From NCBI RefSeq assembly GCF_004216905.1, contig NZ_SGXJ01000002.1:992001-1056000 (forward strand): DNA of 64,000 bases, in the 5' to 3' direction. Positions 16,144 through 24,626 of this stretch are shown in pieces (positions within the stretch are counted from its first letter, which is position 1; every line of letters starts with the position of its first letter). The position numbers and the translations under genes are program-made. This DNA comes from Kribbella sp. VKM Ac-2569. Its GTDB lineage: Bacteria > Actinomycetota > Actinomycetes > Propionibacteriales > Kribbellaceae. Under the pieces are notes generated by a model. The model saw nothing but the letters and a program-made list of their open reading frames with translations. It made no database searches and was not told the DNA's origin.

Positions 16144-17287
16144 CTGCGGGTACGACGGCCAGCGCGACGACTGCGGCTGTCAGGGCGAACGCCACCGGGT
16201 AGCCGGTGCCGCCGACGATTGCGCCGAAGGCCAGTGCGCCGAGTCCCCAACCTCCGTCGTACGCGAGGTTCCAGAGAGCGCTGACCTGGCCGTAGCGGGA
16301 GCGGTCGACGCGGTTGTACATCAGCGTCAGCGTCAGATTCTGCGCGGCGCCGAAGCCGGCCCCGAAGCAGGTGGAGCCGATCAGGATCGCGATCGGGCTG
16401 GGCAGGAAGATCAGCGATCCGGCCCCGACAGCGGCGAGCAGGAGCGCCGGCGCGAGCAACTTCGCAGGCCCGACACGATCGGCATACCGCCCAGCCAACC
16501 AACGCGCGGCCGGCGCCGCGATCGCCTGCAACAGAAGGGCCGACGCGATCATCGACTGCCTGTCCCCAGCAACAGCCAGCGGCAGGAACGTGACGCTGAT
16601 CCCAGCCGCCACAGTCACCGCAGCGAACACGAGAGTCGGCATCAACAACCCACTCCGCCGTACGCCGCCCAGCACCTTCACGTGCTGCTCTTCGACAGCG
16701 ATCCGCGCCGGCAGACCGACCAGCATGACGAGCCCGGCCAACGACGAGACAGCCGCCAGCACGAACAACGCACCGAACCCGATGACATCGATCAGGTAAA
16801 CCCCGAGCGGCAGCCCGATCACCGCAGGCACCCCAACCGCCACGCCGTACACCCCAAGCGCTTCACCCCGACGAGCCGGCGGGGTGATGTCAGCAACCAG
16901 CGCCACAGCCCCCACAACCAAAATCGCCAACCCCGCACCACGCACGATGCACACGGCCAGCACGACCGGCAGCGAAGCCGACGCCAACAGAACCAGCGAA
17001 GGCGCCCCAAGCAGAACCAGCCCCAACCCCAGCACAACCTGGTACCCCCACCGCGCCAACATCCGCGGCACCACCAACTCAACCCCCACCGCAGCAAACA
17101 TCATCGCCGCGGTAGACAGCCCAGCCCCCACACCCCCAGCCCCATTGGCCGCCAAATACATCGGCACCACGGAGGTCAGCAGATACATGCTGAGGCCCGA
17201 CCCAAACACCATCACCAACAACCGCACCAACTGGCTGCTCATGAGCGGGCTGACGCTGACTGTCGGGATCTCGCACGCGGTGGTCAT
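16124..17287 (-). CDS. Major facilitator superfamily transporter
   Basis: 387 residues with about 12 hydrophobic segments in an MFS pattern, and a loop-2/3-like charged motif near [13 protein letters not shown] in the second half. [17 protein letters not shown] after helix 4 resembles the motif of drug/proton antiporters. It has no partner gene that identifies a substrate. The start is ATG 17287; MSSQLVRL (residue 17) is an alternative. An 87-bp region separates it from the divergent PPTase gene. Confidence 0.85.
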   Translation of the reverse strand: MTTACEIPTVSVSPLMSSQLVRLLVMVFGSGLSMYLLTSVVPMYLAANGAGGVGAGLSTAAMMFAAVGVELVVPRMLARWGYQVVLGLGLVLLGAPSLVLLASASLPVVLAVCIVRGAGLAILVVGAVALVADITPPARRGEALGVYGVAVGVPAVIGLPLGVYLIDVIGFGALFVLAAVSSLAGLVMLVGLPARIAVEEQHVKVLGGVRRSGLLMPTLVFAAVTVAAGISVTFLPLAVAGDRQSMIASALLLQAIAAPAARWLAGRYADRVGPAKLLAPALLLAAVGAGSLIFLPSPIAILIGSTCFGAGFGAAQNLTLTLMYNRVDRSRYGQVSALWNLAYDGGWGLGALAFGAIVGGTGYPVAFALTAAVVALAVVPAVRASVA

Positions 17288-17374
17288 ACCTAGAAGTTAG
17301 AGAAATACCGGTACGCCCTACAGATCCAGTTCCCCACCACCAGAGAGGACCAGTTACCACATCACTTTGTCGAC

Positions 17375-17959
17375 ATGGCGCTCAGATACCCTCCTCTCGT
17401 GGGACGTCCCGTCCAGGTATGGCTGGCACCGGCCGGTGCCGAGCCGCGGCCGGCGGCCCACGATCTCCTGCTCGAGCTCGCCGGCACGCTCGTCGACCGG
17501 CCAAGGCTGAGCCACGACAAGAGCGGTCGACCACACATCCCCGGGTTGGCGGTGAGTGTCTCCTACTCGCAGCAGCTGGTTGCTGTTGCTGCGGCGTACG
17601 GCGGGCCGGTTGGGGTTGATCTCGAGGAAGTCCGAGGGCGGGATGTCGCGGGGCTTGCGGAGCGGTGGTTTGGGGCGCGGGAGTTGGAATGGATGGGGCG
17701 GCAGGAAGATGAGCTGGTCGCGTTTCTTCGGTTGTGGACGAGTAAGGAGGCGGTGGGGAAGGCGCTGGGGCTCGGGCTTGGGGAGGCGGGGTTGCGGCGG
17801 GAGATGCCGTTGGGGGGTGGTGCGGTTGAGTCTGTGCCTGGGTTGGTCGTGACGCACGTGCCCTGGCCGGGGGCTGTGCTCACTGTGGCGGCGCCGACCA
17901 GCCGCGTGGAGGTCAGCCGGCGGTCACCGACTCTTGACCCATCGTGCGCGCGTGGGTAA
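17375..17959 (+). CDS. 4'-phosphopantetheinyl transferase, Sfp type
   Basis: 194 residues. The PPTase motifs are visible: VGVDLEEVRGR (Mg ligands) and LWTSKEAVGKALGLGL. The N-terminal part is short compared with Sfp (about 224 residues), although the SVSYSQQLVAVA strand before the first motif is present. Sfp-type enzymes activate carrier proteins of secondary metabolism. No carrier-protein gene is in this window, so the partner must be elsewhere. AcpS at 11690 serves fatty-acid synthesis. A GTG at 17399 is a possible alternative start. Confidence 0.85.
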   Translation: MALRYPPLVGRPVQVWLAPAGAEPRPAAHDLLLELAGTLVDRPRLSHDKSGRPHIPGLAVSVSYSQQLVAVAAAYGGPVGVDLEEVRGRDVAGLAERWFGARELEWMGRQEDELVAFLRLWTSKEAVGKALGLGLGEAGLRREMPLGGGAVESVPGLVVTHVPWPGAVLTVAAPTSRVEVSRRSPTLDPSCARG

Positions 17960-17970
17960 CTTTCGCGTCG
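17959..17970 (+). promoter_or_regulatory. 12-mer shared with the murR upstream region, copy 1
   Basis: ACTTTCGCGTCG, 71 bp upstream of the NagZ-EEP start. The same 12 bases occur at 23621-23632, 41 bp upstream of murR. A TAATTC about 14 bp further downstream could be a -10. It could be a shared operator or promoter element of the muropeptide genes. Confidence 0.3.
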
Positions 17971-18040
17971 CGGGGGAGTATCTGTAATTCACTTACTTTG
18001 GCGTTCGCCCCTGCCCGCCCGGACTGAGTTGGTGACACCG

Positions 18041-20605
18041 ATGGAACTGACCCGACGCCAGACTCTCGGACTAGCGGCGGCTACCGTCGCGGGATCGACG
18101 GTCGCCGCCACCACGACAGCAAGCGCGAACACCAATCGCTGGGTCCGCGACACCCTGCACCGGATGACGCTGGAGCAGAAGGTCGGCCAGCTGTTCGTCT
18201 GCTACGCGTACGGCCCCGCCGCCGACACCGCCGACGCCCGCAACACCAGCCTGTACGGCGTGGCCACGCCGGCCGAGGTGGTCGCCAAGTTCAACCTCGG
18301 CGGCGTCATCTACTTCACCTGGACCGACTCGACAAAAGACCCGCAGCAGATCGCAGGCCTGTCGAACGGCCTGCAAAAGGCATCGATCACCAACACCGGC
18401 ATCCCGCTGCAGATCAGCACCGACCAGGAGTACGGCTCGGTCGTCCGCGTCGGACCGCCCGCGACCCAGTTCCCCGGCGGTATGGCGCTCGGCGCGACCC
18501 GCTCGGCCGCCTTCGCGCGCGAAGCGGGCGCGATCGCCGGTCGCGAACTGAAGGCCCTCGGCATCACCACCGACTTCGCCCCGGACGCGGACGTCAACGT
18601 GAACCCGCTGAACCCGGTGATCGGCGTCCGCTCGGCCTCGTCCGACCCGGCGCTGGCCGCGGAGATCGTCGCCGCCCAGGTGAAGGGCTACCAGCGCGAC
18701 GGCCGGATCGTCTCGACCGCGAAGCACTTCCCGGGCCACGGCGACACCGAGACCGACAGCCATGTCGGGATCCCGGAGATCCACCACACCCGCGAGGAAT
18801 GGACCACGATCGACCTGCCGCCGTTCCAGGCCGCGATCCGGGCCGGCATCAAGTCGATCATGACCGCGCACATCGTCGTGAAGTCGCTCGACCCGTCCGG
18901 CGACCCGGCGACGTTGAGCCGGCCGATCCTGACCGGGATCCTGCGGCAGCAGCTGCGGTTCGACGGCGTGGTGATCACCGACTCGCTGGGGATGAAGGGC
19001 GTCCGGGACAAGTACGGCGACGCGGAGATCCCGCTCCGGGCGATCGAGGCAGGCGTCGACCAACTGCTGATGCCGGTCGATCCCGGTCTGGCGTACAACT
19101 CGGTCCTCGACGCCGTCCGCAGCGGCCGCATCTCCGAGGCCCGCATCGACGAGAGCGTCACCCGCATCCTCGCGCTCAAGCACGAGGGCGGTCTCGTCGA
19201 CAACCCGTACGTCGACCTGTCCAGCATCGCCAAGATCGTCGGTACGCCGGCCAACTATGCCGAGGCCCAGCGCATCGCGGACCGCAGTACGACGCTCCTG
19301 CGCAACGACGCCGACCTACTCCCGCTCTCCCCCGCGCCGCGCAAGATCGTCGTCACCGGGTACAGCCCCACCAACCTGGCGACCGCCCTGCAGAAGCGGG
19401 GCGCGACGACGACCGTGAAGGACACCGGCTCCACGCCGACCGACGCGAAGATCGCCGACGCCCTGGCAGCCTCGGCCACCGCGGACCTGACCATCGTGCT
19501 GACCAACAAGGCCTGGGACACCGAGGTCACCGACAAGCTGGCCAAGCAGCAGAGGCTCGTCAACGGCCTGCTCGCCACCGGCCGCCCGGTGATCGTCGTC
19601 CCGGTCCGCGACCCGTACGACGTCGCGTACTTCGAGCCAGTGTCGACGGCGTTGGTCACGTATGGCAGCACCGTGGTGTCGATGGAGGCACTCGCCAAGG
19701 TGCTGTACGGCGAGATCGCGCCGACGGGCAAGCTGCCGGTGGAGATTCCCGCCAAGCCGGACCCGAACAGCTCGGCGACGGTCCTACACCCGTTCGGTCA
19801 CGGGCTCACGTTCGACCCGCGGGTGACCCGGCTGACTGTTGCCTCGTACAACATTCATGCCGGCGCCGGCGAGGACAACGTTTTCGACCTCGACCGGACC
19901 GCACAGGCCATCAAAGCTTTGAACGCGGACATCGTCGGGCTGCAAGAGGTCGACGTTCATTGGGGCGACCGCAGCCAGTGGCTGGACACGATCGCCGAAC
20001 TGGCCGCCAAGCTCGGGATGTACCCGGCGTTCGCGCCGATCTACGACCTCGACCCGGCCACGGCCGGACAGCCAAGGCGCCAGTACGGCGTGGGCGTGCT
20101 GTCCCGCTTCCCGTTGGTGCGGACGGAGAATCACCCGATCACGCGGCTGTCGACACAGGACCCGAACCCGGTGCCCGCTCCGGCGCCGGGATTCCTCGAG
20201 GTCGAGGTCGATGTCCGTGGGCGGCGGGTGCACGTCTACTCGACCCATCTGGACTACCGCGGCGATCCGACCGTGCGGACGATGCAGGTCGCCGACACCG
20301 TCAAGATCCTGGCGCAGGACCGCCGGCAGGATCTGCAGATCCTGGTCGGCGACTTCAACGCTGAGGCCAGCGCGCCGGAGCTCGCCGGGCTCTGGACGCG
20401 GCTGACAGACTCGTGGACCGCCGCCCGTGAGACCACCGGCGGACCGAATACCTACCCGGCGGTCGCCGCGAACAAGCGGATCGACTTCGTCACCGTCGGC
20501 AAGGGCCTGACTGTGCGGAGCGCCGAGGTACCCGCCGAGGTCCCGGTCGCCGAGGCCGCCAGTGACCACCGTCCGATGATCGCCGACCTCTCGTTCCGTT
20601 CCTGA
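18041..20605 (+). CDS. Tat-exported GH3 beta-N-acetylglucosaminidase (NagZ-like) fused to an EEP phosphodiesterase/nuclease domain
   Basis: 854 residues. A Tat signal, MELTRRQTLGLAAATVAG, opens the protein. The GH3 barrel (about 34-335) carries the NagZ motif KHFPGHGDTETDSH (228-241), whose Asp-His pair acts as acid/base, and nucleophile Asp314 in ITDSLGM. A GH3 second domain follows (about 380-590). Residues about 597-854 form an endonuclease/exonuclease/phosphatase fold with all key positions: YNIHAG, GLQEVD, STHLDY, VGDFNA and SDHRPM. NagZ removes GlcNAc from muropeptides. namZ follows at 11 bp and amiE overlaps namZ. The EEP domain is not part of NagZ and its target is unknown. ATG 18041 is chosen so that the twin-arginine signal is N-terminal. 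Confidence 0.9.
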   Translation: MELTRRQTLGLAAATVAGSTVAATTTASANTNRWVRDTLHRMTLEQKVGQLFVCYAYGPAADTADARNTSLYGVATPAEVVAKFNLGGVIYFTWTDSTKDPQQIAGLSNGLQKASITNTGIPLQISTDQEYGSVVRVGPPATQFPGGMALGATRSAAFAREAGAIAGRELKALGITTDFAPDADVNVNPLNPVIGVRSASSDPALAAEIVAAQVKGYQRDGRIVSTAKHFPGHGDTETDSHVGIPEIHHTREEWTTIDLPPFQAAIRAGIKSIMTAHIVVKSLDPSGDPATLSRPILTGILRQQLRFDGVVITDSLGMKGVRDKYGDAEIPLRAIEAGVDQLLMPVDPGLAYNSVLDAVRSGRISEARIDESVTRILALKHEGGLVDNPYVDLSSIAKIVGTPANYAEAQRIADRSTTLLRNDADLLPLSPAPRKIVVTGYSPTNLATALQKRGATTTVKDTGSTPTDAKIADALAASATADLTIVLTNKAWDTEVTDKLAKQQRLVNGLLATGRPVIVVPVRDPYDVAYFEPVSTALVTYGSTVVSMEALAKVLYGEIAPTGKLPVEIPAKPDPNSSATVLHPFGHGLTFDPRVTRLTVASYNIHAGAGEDNVFDLDRTAQAIKALNADIVGLQEVDVHWGDRSQWLDTIAELAAKLGMYPAFAPIYDLDPATAGQPRRQYGVGVLSRFPLVRTENHPITRLSTQDPNPVPAPAPGFLEVEVDVRGRRVHVYSTHLDYRGDPTVRTMQVADTVKILAQDRRQDLQILVGDFNAEASAPELAGLWTRLTDSWTAARETTGGPNTYPAVAANKRIDFVTVGKGLTVRSAEVPAEVPVAEAASDHRPMIADLSFRS

Positions 20606-20616
20606 GGAGACCTCTC

Positions 20617-21900
20617 ATGAAGCGACGCAGTTTGCTCGCCGGCGCCGGTGCAGTCGCCGCCGCCCCACTGATCGACGTACCCCAGGCACACGCTGGGCAG
20701 GCCGTTTCCAGCCGCAAGGTGATGACCGGCGCCGAGGTGCTCGCGAAGGACGACTGGCGCGCGTTGTCCGGCCAGAAGGTCGGCGTGATCAGCAACCCGA
20801 CCGGGATCCTGCCGGACTTCACGCACGTCGTGGACACCATGCACGCGTCCGGCAAGGTGAACATCGTCGCGGTGTTCGGTCCAGAACACGGTTTCCGCGG
20901 TAGCGCGCAGGCCGGTGGTTCGGAAGGCGATCACGTCGATCCGCGCACCGGGATCATGGTGTACGACGCGTACGGTGCGAACGCCGACAAGTTGGTGAAG
21001 CTCTACACCCAGTCCGGCGTGGAAACCGTTGTCTTCGACATCCAGGACGTCGGCGCCCGGTTCTACACCTACATCTGGACGATGTTCGAGGCGATGCTCG
21101 CCGCCGTCCGCACCGGCGCCCGCTTCGTCGTCCTCGACCGCCCGAACCCGGTCGGCGGGTACGCGCGCGGCCCGATGCTGAAACCCGGCTACACCTCGGG
21201 CGTCGGCAAGAAGGAGATCCTCCAGCAGCACGGCATGACCGTCGGCGAGCTGGCCCGGATGTTCGACGCCGAGTACCTGCCACTGGAACCGAACGGCGGC
21301 CGGCTCAAAGAGCTCAAGGTCATCGAGGTGTCGAACTGGAAGCGCGACCAGCTGTACGACGACACCGGCCTGACCTGGGTGATGCCGAGCCCGAACATGC
21401 CCACCCCGGACACCGCGCTGCTGTACCCGGGCCTGTGCCTGTTCGAGGCGACCAACATGTCCGAGGGCCGCGGTACGACGCGACCGTTCGAGCTGATCGG
21501 CGCGCCGTACGTCGACTACAAGTGGGCGCAGGCGCTGCAGACCAAGAACATCCCGGGCGTCGCGTTCCGCGAGGCGTACTTCACGCCGACGATCAGCAAG
21601 AACGCCAACGTACTCTGCGGCGGCGTCCAGGTGCAGATCACCGACCCGCACCGCGTCGAGGCGATCACCGCGGCGACGCACATGATCGTCGAGGCCCGTA
21701 AGCTCTACCCCGAGTTCACCTGGCGGGCGGAGACCCCACCCGGCCGGTGGATCGATCTGCTCACCGGGTCCGATCGGTTCCGCACCATGCTGCTGGCCGA
21801 TGCGAGCGCGGACGAGATCGTCGCCGCCTGGAGGTCCGAGACCGACGCCTGGACGGCTCGGCGGGCGAAGTACCTTCTCTACAAGGGAGCACACCGGTGA
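20617..21900 (+). CDS. namZ: Exo-beta-N-acetylmuramidase NamZ (DUF1343, GH171)
   Basis: 427 residues. DUF1343 proteins were shown in Bacillus subtilis to be exo-lytic beta-N-acetylmuramidases (NamZ) that release MurNAc from glycan ends. Here the conserved stretches GVISNPTGI, FGPEHGFRG, DIQDVGARFYTY, VLDRPNPVGG, PSPNMPTPDTALLYPG and EGRGTTRPFE are all present. MKRRSLLAGAGAVAAAP is a Tat-like signal, so the protein acts outside. It sits 11 bp after nagZ and its stop overlaps the amiE start as GTGA. The set matches the B. subtilis namZ-nagZ-amiE-murR-murQ locus in content. Confidence 0.93.
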   Translation: MKRRSLLAGAGAVAAAPLIDVPQAHAGQAVSSRKVMTGAEVLAKDDWRALSGQKVGVISNPTGILPDFTHVVDTMHASGKVNIVAVFGPEHGFRGSAQAGGSEGDHVDPRTGIMVYDAYGANADKLVKLYTQSGVETVVFDIQDVGARFYTYIWTMFEAMLAAVRTGARFVVLDRPNPVGGYARGPMLKPGYTSGVGKKEILQQHGMTVGELARMFDAEYLPLEPNGGRLKELKVIEVSNWKRDQLYDDTGLTWVMPSPNMPTPDTALLYPGLCLFEATNMSEGRGTTRPFELIGAPYVDYKWAQALQTKNIPGVAFREAYFTPTISKNANVLCGGVQVQITDPHRVEAITAATHMIVEARKLYPEFTWRAETPPGRWIDLLTGSDRFRTMLLADASADEIVAAWRSETDAWTARRAKYLLYKGAHR

Positions 21901-23636
21901 AACGGTGGGCTTGCCTCAAAATCGGTACGGTCACGACGATTTCTGCGGTGATACTCACGATGGCTTCCCCTGCTGTTGCTGGCGGCAACAACTCCGGCCG
22001 GTTCGACCAGCCGTACGACGGCTACGCGCCGAAGACCACGCTGCTGCGCGACGCGACCCCGGCGAAGGCCGGCCTGGACCCCGCGCCGATCGACGCCGCG
22101 CTGGCCCAGGTCGCCGCCTGGACCCAGCCGAGCGGCGCGACGAAACCGTTGTACGCCGGCGCCGTCACGTTGCTCGGCCATGACGGTCAGATCGTCACCC
22201 GGACGGCGACCGGCCTGGCACTGAAGTACGCCGACGGGCAGGGCACCGAGCTGCCGCCGGACCAGCAGATTCCGATGCGCACCGACACGATCTTCGACAT
22301 GGCCTCGGTGTCCAAGCTGTTCACGTCGATCGTCGTGCTGCAGCTGGTCGAGAAGGGCAAGGTCGACCTGGACGCGCCGATCGCGACCTACATCCCGGAG
22401 TTCGCGGAAAACGGCAAGGAAACCGTTTCCGTCCGGCAAGCGCTCACGCACACCAGTGGATTTCCGTCCTGGCTCCCGCTGTGGAGCGCCCAGCCGGATC
22501 CCGAGTCCAGACTGCACATGGCGCTGACCGCGAAACTGCAGAACCCGCCCGGTTCGACGTACCTCTACAGCGACCTGAACCTCATCGCGCTCGGCGAGCT
22601 CGCCCACCGGGTGACCGGGAAAACGCTGGACAAGCTGGTCGCCGACGGGATCACCAAACCGCTGCAGATGCGCGACACCGGCTACAACCCGGACCCGAAG
22701 AAGAAGCCGCGGATCGCCGCCACGGAGTACCAGGCCTCGCCGCCGCGCGGCATGGTGTGGGGCGAGGTGCACGACGAGAACGCCTGGTCCCTCGGCGGTG
22801 TCGCCGGCCACGCGGGCGTGTTCAGCACGGCCGACGACATGGCCGTGCTGGCGCAGACGTTCCTGAACGGCGGCAGCTACCGCGGCGCCCGGATCCTCAA
22901 GGAATCCTCGGTGACCGCGATGATCACGAACTTCAACCAGGGCTTCCCCGGCAACGACCACGGCCTCGGCTTCGAGCTGAACCAGCGCTGGTACATGGGC
23001 GGCCTGTCCGGACCGCGCACGGCCGGCCACACCGGCTACACCGGTACGTCGCTGGTGATCGACTTCGACTCCCGCTCGTTCGCGATCCTGCTCAGCAACC
23101 GCGTGCACCCGAGCCGCAACTGGGGCAGCAACAACCCGGCCCGCCGCGCGGTCGCCCAGGGCCTCGCACTCGCCCTCGGCGTCGGCCCGCGGCACGGCAA
23201 GGACGCCTGGTTCTCCGGTACGACGGACAACGCGACCAGCACGCTCGACGCGAAGGTCGCCGTACCGGCCGAAGGTGCGAAGCTCGCGTTCGACCTGTTC
23301 GTCGACACCGAGGTCTCCGACCTGCTGTATCTCGAGACCTCCACCGACGGAACGACCTGGACGAAGGTTCCGTTCTCGGTGCGCGACCGGGGCTCGGTGA
23401 TCGACACCGACGGCTCGATCAGCGGCTCCGGCGACCGGCACTGGCACCAGGTCACCGCAGACCTCACAGCGGGCGAGCAGACCATTCGCTGGCGGTATAC
23501 CTCCGACCCGCTCCACCAGGGCCGCGGGGTGTACGTCGACGGTGTGAAGATCACGAGCGGGACTGGTCTTCTTCTCGACGGTGAACGAATGCCTGAATCA
23601 TTTACCGCAACAGGTTGGAGACTTTCGCGTCGGTGA
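21897..23636 (+). CDS. Secreted serine hydrolase of the class C beta-lactamase fold, AmiE-like, with C-terminal beta-sandwich
   Basis: 579 residues from a GTG that overlaps the namZ stop. It has a Sec signal (VKRWACLKIGTVTTISAVILTMASPAVAG). The beta-lactamase/penicillin-binding fold has SVSK as the Ser-x-x-Lys motif, YSDLN as the Tyr motif and AGHTGYTG as the third motif. B. subtilis AmiE, which removes the peptide from MurNAc-peptides in the same type of cluster, has this fold, so a N-acetylmuramoyl-L-alanine amidase role is inferred. Residues about 445-579 form an extra beta-sandwich (LYLETSTDGTTWTKV, GQTIRWRY-like), probably a binding module. General beta-lactamase or esterase activity is the alternative. 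Confidence 0.82.
   Translation: MKRWACLKIGTVTTISAVILTMASPAVAGGNNSGRFDQPYDGYAPKTTLLRDATPAKAGLDPAPIDAALAQVAAWTQPSGATKPLYAGAVTLLGHDGQIVTRTATGLALKYADGQGTELPPDQQIPMRTDTIFDMASVSKLFTSIVVLQLVEKGKVDLDAPIATYIPEFAENGKETVSVRQALTHTSGFPSWLPLWSAQPDPESRLHMALTAKLQNPPGSTYLYSDLNLIALGELAHRVTGKTLDKLVADGITKPLQMRDTGYNPDPKKKPRIAATEYQASPPRGMVWGEVHDENAWSLGGVAGHAGVFSTADDMAVLAQTFLNGGSYRGARILKESSVTAMITNFNQGFPGNDHGLGFELNQRWYMGGLSGPRTAGHTGYTGTSLVIDFDSRSFAILLSNRVHPSRNWGSNNPARRAVAQGLALALGVGPRHGKDAWFSGTTDNATSTLDAKVAVPAEGAKLAFDLFVDTEVSDLLYLETSTDGTTWTKVPFSVRDRGSVIDTDGSISGSGDRHWHQVTADLTAGEQTIRWRYTSDPLHQGRGVYVDGVKITSGTGLLLDGERMPESFTATGWRLSRR
23621..23632 (+). promoter_or_regulatory. 12-mer shared with the nagZ upstream region, copy 2
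   Basis: ACTTTCGCGTCG, identical to 17959-17970. It overlaps the last codons of the amiE-like gene and lies 41 bp before murR. It may be coding coincidence or an operator/promoter element. Confidence 0.25.
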
Positions 23637-23672
23637 CCCCATCTCGTGCATAGTCGCCGTACCGTGGCTGCC

Positions 23673-24560
23673 ATGAATTCAACAACCTCTCCAGAACCCA
23701 CGGGGCCGCTGCTGGTCCGGGTCCGCGCGGTCATGCCCGCGCTGGCGCCGGCCGAGCAGCGGGTGGCGAACGCGGTCCTCGCGGACCCGGGCGGAGTGGC
23801 GGCGATGACGATCTCCGAACTGGCCGAGGTGGCGTCCACCTCGGAGACCACGGTCATCCGGTTCTGCAAGCAGATCGGCGTCCCCGGCTATCCGCAGCTC
23901 CGCCTGCAACTGGCGGCCCAGTCGGCGCAGGAGAGCATGCGGCCGGAGGTGGGCGGCGACATCGAGCCCGGTGACTCGCTGGCCGACGTGGTCCGCAAGG
24001 TCGCTTTCGCCGACGAGCGGGCGGTCCGCGAGACCGCGCAGCAGGTTGACGTCGACGCGCTCGCCAAGGTTGTCGACGCGGTCGTGAACGCGTCGCGAGT
24101 GGACCTGTACGGGTTCGCCGCCAGCGCGTTCGTCGCGCAGGACCTGCAGCAGAAGCTGCACCGGATCCGCCGCGTCTCGTTCGCCTGGTCGGACGTGCAC
24201 ATCGCGCTGACCAGTGCCGCGTTGCTCGGCGAGGGCGACGTCGCGATCGGCATCTCGCACACCGGCACGACGGTCGAGGTCGTCGAGGCGCTCGAGGAGG
24301 CGGCCAAGCACGGCGCCACCACGGTCGCGGTGACAAACTTCCCGCGCTCGCCGCTGGCCCGTACGGCGGACCTGGTCCTCACCACGGCGGCGCGCGAGAC
24401 GACGTACCGCTCGGGCGCGATGGCCAGCCGGATCGCGCAACTGACGGTGATCGACTGCCTGTTCATCGGCGTCGCGCAGCAGGTGCTGCCGGACGCCCGG
24501 AAGGCCCTCGAGGAGACCGCCAGCGCGGTCCGCGGGCACCGGCTCAAGGGATCCGACTGA
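23673..24560 (+). CDS. murR: MurR-like RpiR-family transcriptional regulator
   Basis: 295 residues. An N-terminal RpiR-type helix-turn-helix (about 10-85, with MTISELAEVASTSETTVIRFCKQIG) precedes a SIS sugar-phosphate isomerase domain (about 120-265, with DLYGFAASAFVAQDLQQKL and GISHTGTTVEVVEAL). MurR represses murQ and senses MurNAc-6-P in E. coli; placement between amiE and murQ supports the same role. ATG 23673 is preferred over GTG 23646. An inverted repeat just downstream of the gene, before the murQ promoter, is a plausible binding site. Confidence 0.88.
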   Translation: MNSTTSPEPTGPLLVRVRAVMPALAPAEQRVANAVLADPGGVAAMTISELAEVASTSETTVIRFCKQIGVPGYPQLRLQLAAQSAQESMRPEVGGDIEPGDSLADVVRKVAFADERAVRETAQQVDVDALAKVVDAVVNASRVDLYGFAASAFVAQDLQQKLHRIRRVSFAWSDVHIALTSAALLGEGDVAIGISHTGTTVEVVEALEEAAKHGATTVAVTNFPRSPLARTADLVLTTAARETTYRSGAMASRIAQLTVIDCLFIGVAQQVLPDARKALEETASAVRGHRLKGSD

Positions 24561-24569
24561 GGACAATCG

Positions 24570-24590
24570 TTCCGTCAACGATGAACGGAA
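24570..24590. promoter_or_regulatory. Inverted repeat TTCCGT-N9-ACGGAA upstream of murQ, candidate MurR operator
   Basis: Perfect 6-bp arms at 24570-24575 and 24585-24590 abut the -35 of the murQ promoter, as expected for a repressor site. Confidence 0.5.
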
Positions 24591-24619
24591 TTGAAAATCC
24601 TTCAGTAGAAAACTAACAT
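24591..24619 (+). promoter_or_regulatory. murQ promoter, likely leaderless transcript
   Basis: TTGAAA at 24591-24596, a 17-bp spacer and TAACAT at 24614-24619. The GTG start of murQ is at 24627, 7 bases after the -10, so transcription would begin at or next to the start codon. Confidence 0.6.
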
Positions 24620-24626
24620 CGATCCT

